Below are positions 25,489 to 34,007 of a stretch of 64,000 nt of DNA, one piece after another (within the stretch, counting starts at the first letter, position 1; every line of letters starts with the position of its first letter). The translations under genes and the position numbers were made by a program. Under the pieces are notes generated by a model. The model did no database searches. It was not told the DNA's origin and saw only the letters and a list, made by a program, of their open reading frames with translations. The stretch spans positions 1-64,000 of the forward strand of contig JAJFKC010000014.1 in NCBI GenBank assembly GCA_021773435.1, in the 5' to 3' direction. The stretch is from Porticoccaceae bacterium. GTDB taxonomy: Bacteria > Pseudomonadota > Gammaproteobacteria > Pseudomonadales > Porticoccaceae.

Positions 25489-26652
25489 CTAGTACGAACG
25501 CGGAAGCCCCATACCCCGCTCAGCAATATTATTGAGCACCATTTCATTATTCAGCGGTGCGATCTTCAATAAGCGAGCAAAAGGGTAGAGATCAAAAATG
25601 CCATATTCTTTGGTAAAGCCGTTGCCACCAAAACACTGTAATGACGCATCAATGGCATTGCACGCTGCGGTCGACGCACCAAACTTTGCCATATTAGCTT
25701 CTTCACCACAGGGCCGCCCATTGTCAAATAACCAGGCACCTTTACGGGTCATCAACGAGGCCAGTTCAATTTCTGTTTTGCTTTTTGCCAGGGGATGTTG
25801 CAGGGCCTGATAAGCGCCAATAGGCCGGTCAAATACTACCCTGTCATTGGCGTATTCCACGGCGTGACCCATCGCGTATCGGCCCATGCCGCAGCACATC
25901 GCAGCGAGGATCATCCGTTCCGGGTTTAGTGACTCAAATAAAATATCGAAGCCCTTGCCCATCTCGCCCAATACGTCTGTTGCCGCCACCTCGACATCAT
26001 CAAAAAATATCTGATACTGCTTTTCGGGCAGAGGGATACTCAGCTCAATGGGGTGCATTTCGATGCCTGGCGCTTTGGTGTCAACAATCACAATGGTAAA
26101 GCCATCGGTCTTGCGTTTGACCTCGCTGTGGTGAACATTGCGGGTCACCACCAGCATATAGTCGGCATCCTCGGCATCGGTAATAAAGGTTTTTTGGCCA
26201 TTGAGTTTATAGCCACCCTTGCCGTCTTCTTTGAGCATGGTGGTGGCGCGCATGGTATTGGTACCCGCATCCGGCTCTGTGATCGCAAAGCAAAAACGAA
26301 TATCACCGGCGCATCCAGCGGGCAGGTATTTTTGTTTTTGTTCCGGTGTGCCATGCTTGCCAATGGGTGCCAGCGACATGGTTGCCCCGACCACCAGGCT
26401 TTGCAGGGGAATACCCTTATCAGCAAGGCCTTCCTGTAGGAGCACCATCTCCATCATACCCAGCCCTGCCCCGCCATCTTTTTCTGGAACCATGATGCCA
26501 ACGAAGCCATCTTTGGCGACTTGTTGATACATCAGCGATGGGAACTCGCGCTTTTCTGCACATTCGAGCCAGTAGTCCCGACCAAATTGCTTGAGCAGAT
26601 TACCGCCGTATTCATAAATCATTTGCTGCTCGTGACTTAATGCAAAATCCAT
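25489..26652 (-). CDS. Acyl-CoA dehydrogenase, array member 5
   Basis: A 387-residue ACAD. It is nearest to array member 4 by eye: both have AGDxRFCFAITEPDAGTNTMRATTM, RNVHHSEVKRKTDGFT and QYQIFFDDV (short excerpts). The C-terminal site reads IAPLNNEM, with Pro for the catalytic Glu; NPERM keeps the alternative Glu. Distinct features are a VAATDVLGEMG loop where the others have GPENI/GPEDV, and GMGLPRSY at the end. GGGAAACA lies before ATG 26652. A 35-nt block (25787-25821) is identical to one in the next gene. Confidence 0.93.
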   Translation of the reverse strand: MDFALSHEQQMIYEYGGNLLKQFGRDYWLECAEKREFPSLMYQQVAKDGFVGIMVPEKDGGAGLGMMEMVLLQEGLADKGIPLQSLVVGATMSLAPIGKHGTPEQKQKYLPAGCAGDIRFCFAITEPDAGTNTMRATTMLKEDGKGGYKLNGQKTFITDAEDADYMLVVTRNVHHSEVKRKTDGFTIVIVDTKAPGIEMHPIELSIPLPEKQYQIFFDDVEVAATDVLGEMGKGFDILFESLNPERMILAAMCCGMGRYAMGHAVEYANDRVVFDRPIGAYQALQHPLAKSKTEIELASLMTRKGAWLFDNGRPCGEEANMAKFGASTAACNAIDASLQCFGGNGFTKEYGIFDLYPFARLLKIAPLNNEMVLNNIAERGMGLPRSY

Positions 26653-26724
26653 CTATGTTTCCCGTTTATTTCAAAATTAACCACAAGCTCTTTCTATTCT
26701 GAATTCAACTGATGAGGCGCTTTA

Positions 26725-27888
26725 TTAATATGACCGGGGCAGTCCCATTACATGCTCGGCAATAAAGTTAAGCACCATCTCGCTATTGAGCGGAGCGGTC
26801 TTCATCAAGCGGGCGATGGGGTAGAGATCAAAAATGCCGTACTCCTTGGTAAAGCCATTACCGCCAAAACACTGCAAAGAAGCATCGATAGCATGCATAG
26901 AGGCTTCCGCCGCCGCATATTTCGACATATTCGATTCGGCACCACAGGGCAAACGCTGATCAAATAACCAGGCCGCCTTACGCGTCATGAGCGAGGCCAT
27001 TTCGATTTCCGTTTTGGCTTTAGCCAGGGGATGTTGCAGGGCCTGATAAGCGCCAATGGGGCCGTCAAAAACAACGCGCTCATTAGCGTAATCCACTGCC
27101 TTGTCCATGGCGTATCGACCCAGGCCAGTACACACCGCAGATAAAATAATCCGTTCAGGGTTAAGGGATTCAAAAAGAATGTCAAAACCTTTGCCCACTT
27201 CGCCGAGAATATTCTCCGGGCCAATATCAACATCATCAAAAAATATCTGATATTGCAGTTCGGGAATGGAAATACTGACATCGATAGGCTGCATTTCAAT
27301 ACCCGGCGATTTGGTATCGACGATACACACGGTAAAACCATCGGTCTTACGTTTGACTTCGCTGTGGTGAACATTCCGGGTCACCACCAGCATATAATCG
27401 GAGTCCGCCGCATCGGTAATAAAGGTCTTACGTCCGTTGAGTTTGTAGCGGCCATTAGCATCTTCTTTAATCATGGTGGTGGCGCGCATGGTATTGGTGC
27501 CCGCATCGGGCTCGGTTATCGCAAAACAAAAACGCAAATCACCAGCGCACCCGGCGGGTAAATATTTTTGCTTTTGCTCTTCAGTGCCGTGATCACCGAT
27601 GGGCCCCAGAGACATGGTCGCTCCAACCACCAGACTCAGCAGCGGAATCCCGACATTGGACAGACCTTCCTGAAACAGAACCATTTCGAACATACCCAGG
27701 CCAGCGCCACCATAGGCTTCCGGCACCATAATGCCGACAAAGCCATCTTCAGCGACCTTCTTGTACATTTCAGTCGGGAATGCACGGGTCTCGGCGCAAT
27801 TCACCCAGTAGGCGCGATCAAAATCCTTGGCAAGGTTTTGGCCATATTCGTAAATCATTTGTTCTTGTTCGTTAAGATTAAAGTCCAT
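26725..27888 (-). CDS. Acyl-CoA dehydrogenase, array member 4
   Basis: A 387-residue ACAD. I use ATG 27888, seven bases after AGGA, rather than the TTG one codon earlier. Signature blocks are FCFAITEPDAGTNTM, LNGRKTFITDAADSDY, RVVFDGPIGAYQALQHPLAK (Gly for the Arg of its relatives in FDRP) and QCFGGNGFTKEYG. Catalytic-site text TAPLNSEM lacks the usual Glu. The 128-bp gap upstream carries two short tandem repeats. Probably FAD-dependent and cytoplasmic, passing electrons to ETF; substrate unknown. Confidence 0.93.
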   Translation of the reverse strand: MDFNLNEQEQMIYEYGQNLAKDFDRAYWVNCAETRAFPTEMYKKVAEDGFVGIMVPEAYGGAGLGMFEMVLFQEGLSNVGIPLLSLVVGATMSLGPIGDHGTEEQKQKYLPAGCAGDLRFCFAITEPDAGTNTMRATTMIKEDANGRYKLNGRKTFITDAADSDYMLVVTRNVHHSEVKRKTDGFTVCIVDTKSPGIEMQPIDVSISIPELQYQIFFDDVDIGPENILGEVGKGFDILFESLNPERIILSAVCTGLGRYAMDKAVDYANERVVFDGPIGAYQALQHPLAKAKTEIEMASLMTRKAAWLFDQRLPCGAESNMSKYAAAEASMHAIDASLQCFGGNGFTKEYGIFDLYPIARLMKTAPLNSEMVLNFIAEHVMGLPRSY

Positions 27889-27892
27889 CAAA

Positions 27893-27934
27893 ATTCCTGT
27901 TTTTAAAGTTTATATTTCTGTTTTTAAAATCAAT
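27893..27934. repeat. 21-bp degenerate tandem repeat x2
   Basis: Positions 27893-27913 and 27914-27934 match at 17 of 21, with the shared core CTGTTTTTAAA. It lies directly upstream of array member 4 and carries its ribosome-binding sequence on the minus strand. Confidence 0.8.
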
Positions 27935-27955
27935 AGTTCACACGGCTATCTTTAA

Positions 27956-27985
27956 AAAGTAACATTTAACAAAGTAACAAGTTTT
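27956..27985. repeat. 15-bp partial tandem repeat x2
   Basis: AAAGTAACA occurs at 27956-27964 and 27971-27979, 15 bp apart, in the gap between array members 3 and 4. Confidence 0.6.
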
Positions 27986-28016
27986 CTGACAGCCAAAAAT
28001 AGCTATAACTTAAGGA

Positions 28017-29180
28017 TTAATATGAACGGGGCAGGCCCATCACATGTTCACCTATATAGTTCAGTACCATTTCATTATTGAGCGGTGCGGTTTTAAATAA
28101 GCGCACCATGGGGTAGATATCGAAAATGCCGTACTCCTTGGTAAAGCCATTGCCGCCGAAACATTGTAAGGAGGCGTCTACGGCATGAATAGACGCTTCC
28201 GCCGCTGCACACTTGGCCATATTGGCTTCCGCCGCCGAGGGTTCGCCCTTATCAAATAGCCAGGCTGCTTTGCGGGTCATTAATGAGGCCATTTCGATTT
28301 CTGTTTTGGCTTTTGCCAGGGGATGTTGCAAGGCCTGATAGGCGCCGATGGGACGATCAAAGACCACGCGGTCATTGGCGTATTCCACGGCTTTGCCCAT
28401 GGCATAACGGCCGATACCCGAGCCGATGGCTCCGACCATCACTCGCTCAGGATTAAGGCATTCAAAAAGTATTTCGAAGCCTTTGCCCTCTTCCCCGAGA
28501 ATATCTTCCGGTCCCAGATCGACATCATCGAAGAACAACTGATACTGCATTTCCGGCAGGGGAATACTTACCGGAATAGGCTGTGCTTCTATGCCCTTGG
28601 CTTTGGTATCGACAATAAACAGTGTAAAGCCTTCGGTTTTCTTTTTTGCCTCTTCAAAAGGCGTTGTTCGGGTGACGACCAGGGCGTAATCAGATTCAAC
28701 CCAGTCAGTAATAAAGGTCTTTGCACCATTGAGTCGATAACGGCCATCAGACTTTTTGGTAGCGATGGTGGTGGCCTTCATGGTGTTGGTGCCAGCGTTG
28801 GGTTCAGTAATGGCAAAACAAAAGCGGGTTTTTCCGGCGCAGGCATCGGGCAGGTAACGCTGTTTTTGCTCTTCCGTACCATGATCGCCAATCGGCCCCA
28901 GGGACATGACCGAACCAACAATATAAGTCAGCAAGGGAATACCATTGTTGGCCAGACCTTCAGTAAACAGCTCCATTTCCAGTAAACCTAAGCCAGCACC
29001 GCCATAAGCTTCTGGGGCCATGGTGCCAACAAAACCATCCTGAGCACTCTGTTGATACATTTCTTTGGGGAAGGTTCTACTCTCGGCGCATTCCATCCAG
29101 TATTTACGGTCATAGGTTTTAGCCAGACTATCGCCGTATTCGTAAATCATTTTATGTTCGTCGGATAAATTAAAATCCAT
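28017..29180 (-). CDS. Acyl-CoA dehydrogenase, array member 3
   Basis: A 387-residue ACAD. It shares DACAGKTRFCFAITEPNAGTN with array member 2, so these two form a pair. Other blocks are LNGAKTFITDWVESDY (a Trp where the others have Ala/Gly), RVVFDRPIGAYQALQHPLAK and QCFGGNGFTKEYGIFDIYP. Catalytic-site text TAPLNNEM again has Pro. ECLNPERV keeps the alternative Glu. GGAGACC lies upstream of ATG 29180. The gap to member 2 is only 40 bp, supporting co-transcription. Confidence 0.93.
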   Translation of the reverse strand: MDFNLSDEHKMIYEYGDSLAKTYDRKYWMECAESRTFPKEMYQQSAQDGFVGTMAPEAYGGAGLGLLEMELFTEGLANNGIPLLTYIVGSVMSLGPIGDHGTEEQKQRYLPDACAGKTRFCFAITEPNAGTNTMKATTIATKKSDGRYRLNGAKTFITDWVESDYALVVTRTTPFEEAKKKTEGFTLFIVDTKAKGIEAQPIPVSIPLPEMQYQLFFDDVDLGPEDILGEEGKGFEILFECLNPERVMVGAIGSGIGRYAMGKAVEYANDRVVFDRPIGAYQALQHPLAKAKTEIEMASLMTRKAAWLFDKGEPSAAEANMAKCAAAEASIHAVDASLQCFGGNGFTKEYGIFDIYPMVRLFKTAPLNNEMVLNYIGEHVMGLPRSY

Positions 29181-29220
29181 TGATCAGGTCTCCAGTAACT
29201 TTTTGATAATCAAAACCGTA

Positions 29221-30384
29221 CTAATATGAGCGGGGCATACCCAGCACATATTCACCAATATAGTTGAGAATCATTTCATTGTTGAGGGGAATCGTTTTTA
29301 GCAAACGTGCCATAGGATAGATATCAAATATGCCATATTCCGTGGTAAAACCATTGCCGCCAAAGCACTGCAAGGAGGCATCCACGGCGTGACAGGCTGC
29401 TTCTGAGGCAGCGAATTTAGCCATATTGGATTCCGCACCGCAGGGTTCACCTCGGTCAAACATCCAGGCCGCTTTGCGGGAAATCAGGGCGGCCATTTCA
29501 ATCTCTGTTTTGGCCTTAGCCAACGGGTGCTGCAAAGCCTGATAAGCGCCAATGGGACGATCAAACACCACCCGATCATTGGCGTATTCCACCGCTCTAC
29601 CCATGGCATATCGGCCCAGACCGGCGCAGATAAAACCCACTAGAATCCGCTCAGGATTAATAGCATCAAAGAGAACTTTAAAGCCTTTATCGACCTCGCC
29701 TAGTACATCTTCTGGACCAACGTCAACATCATCATAAAAAACTGAACACTGAACCTCAGGGATTTTAATGCTGACCGGGATTGGATGCGTCTCAAGGCCC
29801 TTGGCTTTGCAATCGACAATAAACAAGGTAAAGCCGTCGGTGCTACTTTTTGCCTCATCCTGCGAGGTGGTTCGCGTCACCACGATCATATAGTCGGCAT
29901 CACTGGCATCGGTGATAAACGTTTTCGCGCCGTTGATTTTGAAACGACCATCCGGCGTCGCCACCGCGTTGGTGGCTGTGCGAATAGTATTCGTCCCTGC
30001 GTTAGGTTCGGTGATGGCAAAACAAAAGCGAGTTTTACCGGCGCAGGCATCGGGCAGATATTTTTGTTTTTGCTCTTCGGTGCCATAAGTGGAAATCAGA
30101 CTCAGACCCATAGTCGCGCCGATTACCAGGGTTAACAGAGGAATACCCGCTTCGGCGAGGCCTTCGTTGAGCAGGCCCATCTCCATCATGCCCAGACCGG
30201 AGCCACCATAAGCTTCCGGCACCATGACCCCAACAAAACCGTCGGTCGCAACCTGCTGATACATATCTTCAGGAAAGGCACCGCGTTCAGCGAATTCCAT
30301 CCAGTGCTTACGATCATAAGTCTTACTCAGGTTCTGACCATACTCGTAGATCATGCGTTGTTCTTCAGATAGTGAGAAATCCAT
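29221..30384 (-). CDS. Acyl-CoA dehydrogenase, array member 2
   Basis: A 387-residue ACAD. Distinct features are FDAINPERILVGFICAG where the others have FESLNPER, TTEYG for TKEYG in the C-terminal signature, and TIPLNNEM at the catalytic-Glu site. The central domain has KINGAKTFITDASDADY and VQCSVFYDDVDVGPEDV. The GAGGTG upstream of ATG 30384 is a good ribosome-binding site. The 96-bp gap to member 1 shows no promoter-like dyad. Confidence 0.93.
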   Translation of the reverse strand: MDFSLSEEQRMIYEYGQNLSKTYDRKHWMEFAERGAFPEDMYQQVATDGFVGVMVPEAYGGSGLGMMEMGLLNEGLAEAGIPLLTLVIGATMGLSLISTYGTEEQKQKYLPDACAGKTRFCFAITEPNAGTNTIRTATNAVATPDGRFKINGAKTFITDASDADYMIVVTRTTSQDEAKSSTDGFTLFIVDCKAKGLETHPIPVSIKIPEVQCSVFYDDVDVGPEDVLGEVDKGFKVLFDAINPERILVGFICAGLGRYAMGRAVEYANDRVVFDRPIGAYQALQHPLAKAKTEIEMAALISRKAAWMFDRGEPCGAESNMAKFAASEAACHAVDASLQCFGGNGFTTEYGIFDIYPMARLLKTIPLNNEMILNYIGEYVLGMPRSY

Positions 30385-30480
30385 GATTTTGCACCTCGTT
30401 TATTAACTATTTTTGCTGTGAATTTTTGTTTGTTTTTCAATTTAGTGGTTTGCTATATCGACCACTGTATTTGGAACCGG

Positions 30481-31644
30481 CTAATACGACTTCGGCAATC
30501 CCATCACATACTGGCCAATATAATTGTGAATCATCTCATTATTAATCGGTGCAGTTTTAACAAAGCGAACCAGGGGATAGAGATCAAAAATACCGTATTC
30601 CTTGGTAAAACCGTTGCCACCAAAACACTGCAGGGAGGCATCCACCGCTTTGATAGCTGCCTCGGAAGCCGCGAGTTTCACCATATTAGCTTCAGCGCCA
30701 CAGGGCTGACCATTATCAAATAACCAGGCGGCTTTACGAGCCATCAAGGAGGCCATTTCGACCTCGGTCTTAGCTTTAGCCAGGGGATGCTGCAGGGCCT
30801 GATAAGCACCGATGGGGCGATCAAAGACCACTCTATCATTGGCGTACTCAACGGCTCTACCCATGGCATAACGGGCGATACCGCTACACAGGGCAACACC
30901 GAGGATTCGTTCGGGATTTAGCGATTCAAATAATATATCGAAGCCCTTGCCCACTTCGCCAAGAACATTCTCGGGGCCAAGATCGACATCGTCAAAAAAT
31001 ACCTGATACTGCTGTTCAGGCAGAGGAATACTCATGGGTATTGGCTGCATCTCAATACCCTCTGCTTTGCAATCGACAATAAACAAAGTGAAGCCATCGG
31101 TCTTGCGCTTGACTTCGGTATGGGGCGTGGTGCGCGCCACCACTAGTGCGTAATCGGAGTCACCGGCGTCGGTAATAAAGGTCTTCGCGCCATTGAGCTT
31201 AAAGCGGCCATCGCCAGTCGGTTTACCCAGAGTGGAAATACGAATACTGTTGGTACCCGCGTCCGGCTCAGTGATGGCAAAGCAAAAGCGAATATCACCC
31301 TTGCAGGCGTTCGGCAAATAAAACTGCTTTTGCGCTTCAGTACCGTGCTCGCCAATAATAGACATCGACATACAGGCACCCACCACCAGGCTGAGCAGCG
31401 GCACGCCTTCGTTGGAAATACCTTCGAGGAACAACAACATTTCCATCATGCCCAGGCCAGAACCGCCATAGGCTTCCGGAACCATGATGCCAAGAAAGCC
31501 ATCGGCTGCGACCTGATTGTACATTTCTTCCGGAAAGCGATGGATCTCGGCATTTTCCATCCAATAGGCACGATCATAAGTCTTTGCCAAACCCTTACCG
31601 TACTCGTAAATCATGGTTTGTTCGGGGGAAAGTTCAAAATCCAT
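30481..31644 (-). CDS. Acyl-CoA dehydrogenase, array member 1 (first transcribed)
   Basis: A 387-residue ACAD and first gene of the run. Blocks are FCFAITEPDAGTNSIRI, LNGAKTFITDAGDSDY, RVVFDRPIGAYQALQHPLAK and QCFGGNGFTKEYGIFDLYP. The C-terminal site reads TAPINNEM, with Pro for the usual Glu, and ends GLPKSY rather than GLPRSY. AAGGC lies before ATG 31644. The promoter should lie in the 276-bp gap to the divergent ACT-domain gene, which contains the 24-bp dyad at 31781-31804. Confidence 0.93.
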   Translation of the reverse strand: MDFELSPEQTMIYEYGKGLAKTYDRAYWMENAEIHRFPEEMYNQVAADGFLGIMVPEAYGGSGLGMMEMLLFLEGISNEGVPLLSLVVGACMSMSIIGEHGTEAQKQFYLPNACKGDIRFCFAITEPDAGTNSIRISTLGKPTGDGRFKLNGAKTFITDAGDSDYALVVARTTPHTEVKRKTDGFTLFIVDCKAEGIEMQPIPMSIPLPEQQYQVFFDDVDLGPENVLGEVGKGFDILFESLNPERILGVALCSGIARYAMGRAVEYANDRVVFDRPIGAYQALQHPLAKAKTEVEMASLMARKAAWLFDNGQPCGAEANMVKLAASEAAIKAVDASLQCFGGNGFTKEYGIFDLYPLVRFVKTAPINNEMIHNYIGQYVMGLPKSY

Positions 31645-31716
31645 GCGCTGTGCCTTTTTAGATAAAACCTGAACGGATAAGCTATTTATGAATAATTAGT
31701 AGACCAATATTTTGCT

Positions 31717-31737
31717 GTCATTACTGGCATGAATGAC
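31717..31737. promoter_or_regulatory. Short dyad upstream of the dehydrogenase array
   Basis: GTCATT (31717-31722) and AATGAC (31732-31737) form a 6-bp inverted repeat with a 9-bp spacer, ~75 bp upstream of array member 1. Such short dyads can arise by chance. Confidence 0.3.
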
Positions 31738-31780
31738 CATAAAACTGGACCACGATAATGATCGGGCGTGCATCATACAA

Positions 31781-31804
31781 TGACTATGATCGACCTCATA
31801 GTCA
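31781..31804. promoter_or_regulatory. 24-bp dyad, candidate operator of the dehydrogenase array
   Basis: TGACTATGA (31781-31789) and TCATAGTCA (31796-31804) are perfect 9-bp inverted arms around TCGACC. The site lies ~140 bp upstream of array member 1 and ~117 bp upstream of the divergent ACT-domain gene. Size and symmetry suit a dimeric repressor; a hairpin terminator is unlikely as both flanking genes diverge. Confidence 0.6.
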
Positions 31805-31920
31805 CTCGAAAACTGGCTTGCACCGTTCTTTTTGAAGATTCAAAACCGGAGCGCTACAGAGTTGCCAATAAAACCATTTTCGGCATAATGAAAGTCAACC
31901 CGACAAACACTAGGTGACCC

Positions 31921-32457
31921 ATGAATCATCTGCTCGCCTTAACGGTAATTACCAACGATCGACCCGGTGTCGTTGATATGCTCGCTGCCACCATTAAACA
32001 GAATCATGGCAACTGGCTAGAAAGCAGCATGTCTCATCTGGCAGGAAAATTTGCCGGGATTTTGCTCGTCAGCGTCGCTGACAATGACCGTGATGCACTG
32101 ATGGATGCACTGGAAGCACTGGCCGCATCGGGGTTGCGTATCACCATCGAGAATGCTGCTTTCGAGCAAGGCCACGTATGCGACAAGCATTCATCTCAAA
32201 AACTATCAGGTCAAAGGATCAGCATCTCAGTCACCAGCAATGATCGCCCCGGAATTGTCGGGGAAATCAGCTCAATTCTCGCTGGCTTATCGGTCAATGT
32301 CGAAGAACTCAGCACCTACTGCGATAATGCAGCCATGAGTGGCGAGGCACTGTTCCATCTCCAGGCGAGTCTAGAGTTACCGGACAACCTGGGCCTGGAA
32401 AATATACAACTGAGCCTTGAAGACCTGTCCGATGATCTCATCGTTGAATTTAATTAA
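31921..32457 (+). CDS. ACT-domain protein, GcvR-like (glycine cleavage repressor type)
   Basis: A 178-residue protein with two ACT domains: ~3-75 (ALTVITNDRPGVVDMLAATI) and ~92-170 (ISVTSNDRPGIVGEISSIL). Both carry the NDRPG(V/I)V ligand-binding turn. E. coli GcvR is a two-ACT protein that binds GcvA and represses the glycine cleavage operon in response to glycine. No gcvA or gcvTHP is visible here, so the partner is unknown. AGGTGACCC lies upstream of ATG 31921. It is divergent from the dehydrogenase array. Confidence 0.85.
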   Translation: MNHLLALTVITNDRPGVVDMLAATIKQNHGNWLESSMSHLAGKFAGILLVSVADNDRDALMDALEALAASGLRITIENAAFEQGHVCDKHSSQKLSGQRISISVTSNDRPGIVGEISSILAGLSVNVEELSTYCDNAAMSGEALFHLQASLELPDNLGLENIQLSLEDLSDDLIVEFN

Positions 32458-32552
32458 ATGGGAAATGAATAATTGGATAATAAATAACTCTTCCTGGAAT
32501 AGCCCCACAGATTAACCAGACCCAATGGAATAGCCCAGCCTGCTTTTAAAAA

Positions 32553-33995
32553 CTACAAGCCTGCTAAGCGCAAGGCATCTATGTGGTGCCGAGAGTCAGC
32601 CTCATTTTTATATTGCAGCTGGGTCACAAAGGCTTCGGCCGAAAACTCCGGATCTAATCGGCGCACCTCTCCAATTTCACGCCTGGCGGCTGCCACATCG
32701 CCCAATTGAGCATAACAGGCTGCTAGATAAGCGTGATGTTTTGCACCGAGGGAAGATATTTTCTTAAAGATAGCCACCGCATCCTGGTAATGATGAGCCG
32801 CAAACTGTGCAAACCCCAGATGCGTCAAGCGATCATCGGGACTGTAAGGGTCAACCTGCAAGGCCAGCTCCAGCATTTCTATACCCGCCTCAGCATCGCC
32901 GATCAAAACCAACAATTCCCCGTATTGGGAAATAACCCGAGGGTCATTGGGGTTCAACTCAAAAGCCCGCTGCGCGTGAAACAGCGCGCGATCGTAATTC
33001 TGCTGGATGGTGTACACGCCCGACAACACGCGATGGCATTCGAAATCTTCGTCATCCAGCGCCAGGGCTGTTCTCAAATCCTGCAATATTTCCTCGGTCG
33101 CAGCCTCATCATCCCGATAACCGCGAAGTATGGCCTGACCGATGACACAGGCTCGCCAGGCGAAGGCCTGGGCAGAATTGGGATCGGCTTTAACAGCCTG
33201 ACTCAAGAGCTCATAAGCCATGGCGTTATCAGTTTGAGTCCTAAGGTGATGATGATATTTCCCGCGCAACAAATAGTCATAAGCCTTGAGGTTATGGGTT
33301 GGTTTGTTATGGGTTCGCTTTAAATCAGCAGCCTCAATCCGACTGGGTAAAATGCTAATGACCTTGGCGGTTATCTCATCCTGCACCAGAAACACATCGT
33401 CAAGATCACGATCAAAACGCTCCGCCCACAGCTGTTCATCGGTTTCGCTGTCGATCAATTGAGCGTTGATCCGTGCCCGCTCACCCATCTTACGCACGCT
33501 GCCCTGGACGATATACCTGGCCCCCAGCGCTTTACCAAGATTGCTCCCCTGGCCACCCAGCTCTTTATAAGCAAACGAGGTATTACGTGCGATAACGAAT
33601 AAAGAATGCAATTTGGACAGCGCAACAATAATGTCTTCAGCAATGCCTTCTGAGAAATACGCCTGTTCGGCATCGCCACTTAGATTCTCAAAAGGCAGCA
33701 CGGCAACAGATGGCTTGTCACTTAAACTCGCCGCTCCCTTTCCATTGTCTTGACCGTTTAATTGCCCGTTTATTTGATCGTTTCTTTGATCCTGTGCTTG
33801 ACCGTCTAATTGATCAGCCCCTGGCGCCATAGCTTTATCAATCTGGATATCCTGCGCACGGCGGCTTAGCGCCCGGCGCAGACCACTACCCATGGGCGAT
33901 AAGGTCACACCAATAATCACCACCAGGGCAGCGAATGCGCTTAACGCACTTTCGTTATCATTAAGCCAGGTGACAAATTGATTGAAAGTTTCCAC
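32553..33995 (-). CDS. Membrane-anchored TolB-like (FlgO-type) plus TPR protein
   Basis: A 480-residue protein. One N-terminal membrane segment (~15-35) follows WLNDNESALSAFAAL. A low-complexity Gln/Asn/Asp linker (~61-87) is coded by the 12-bp repeats at 33743-33814. PSVAVLPFENLSGDAEQAYF starts a TolB-like/FlgO-type domain (~96-225). TPR motifs fill ~230-470. This domain pair usually follows adenylate/guanylate cyclases or OmpR-type DNA-binding domains, both absent here. It starts with GTG 33995, 12 bp after the stop of a paralogue, so the two are an operon. Function unknown; scaffold or signalling is inference. Confidence 0.82.
   Translation of the reverse strand: METFNQFVTWLNDNESALSAFAALVVIIGVTLSPMGSGLRRALSRRAQDIQIDKAMAPGADQLDGQAQDQRNDQINGQLNGQDNGKGAASLSDKPSVAVLPFENLSGDAEQAYFSEGIAEDIIVALSKLHSLFVIARNTSFAYKELGGQGSNLGKALGARYIVQGSVRKMGERARINAQLIDSETDEQLWAERFDRDLDDVFLVQDEITAKVISILPSRIEAADLKRTHNKPTHNLKAYDYLLRGKYHHHLRTQTDNAMAYELLSQAVKADPNSAQAFAWRACVIGQAILRGYRDDEAATEEILQDLRTALALDDEDFECHRVLSGVYTIQQNYDRALFHAQRAFELNPNDPRVISQYGELLVLIGDAEAGIEMLELALQVDPYSPDDRLTHLGFAQFAAHHYQDAVAIFKKISSLGAKHHAYLAACYAQLGDVAAARREIGEVRRLDPEFSAEAFVTQLQYKNEADSRHHIDALRLAGL
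33743..33814. repeat. 12-bp tandem repeat x6 inside the TPR gene
   Basis: Six exact-length 12-bp units: CATTGTCTTGAC, CGTTTAATTGCC, CGTTTATTTGAT, CGTTTCTTTGAT, CCTGTGCTTGAC and CGTCTAATTGAT. They encode four-residue units of the form xNGQ/xxDQ in the Q-rich linker of the 32553 protein. Being multiples of three, they keep the frame. Confidence 0.88.
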
Positions 33996-34007
33996 AGCCA
34001 GTTCTGC

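Noticed and set aside
28323-28985. 220-codon open frame opposite an array dehydrogenase
   Set aside because: It lies fully antisense to array member 3, and the same kind of antisense frame recurs opposite the other members (26053-26439, 27253-27561, 29785-30135). It reflects codon bias of the real genes; no family match and no ribosome-binding site.
32733-33323. 196-codon plus-strand frame opposite the TPR gene
   Set aside because: Antisense to a clear TolB-TPR protein and without recognisable sequence or start signal.
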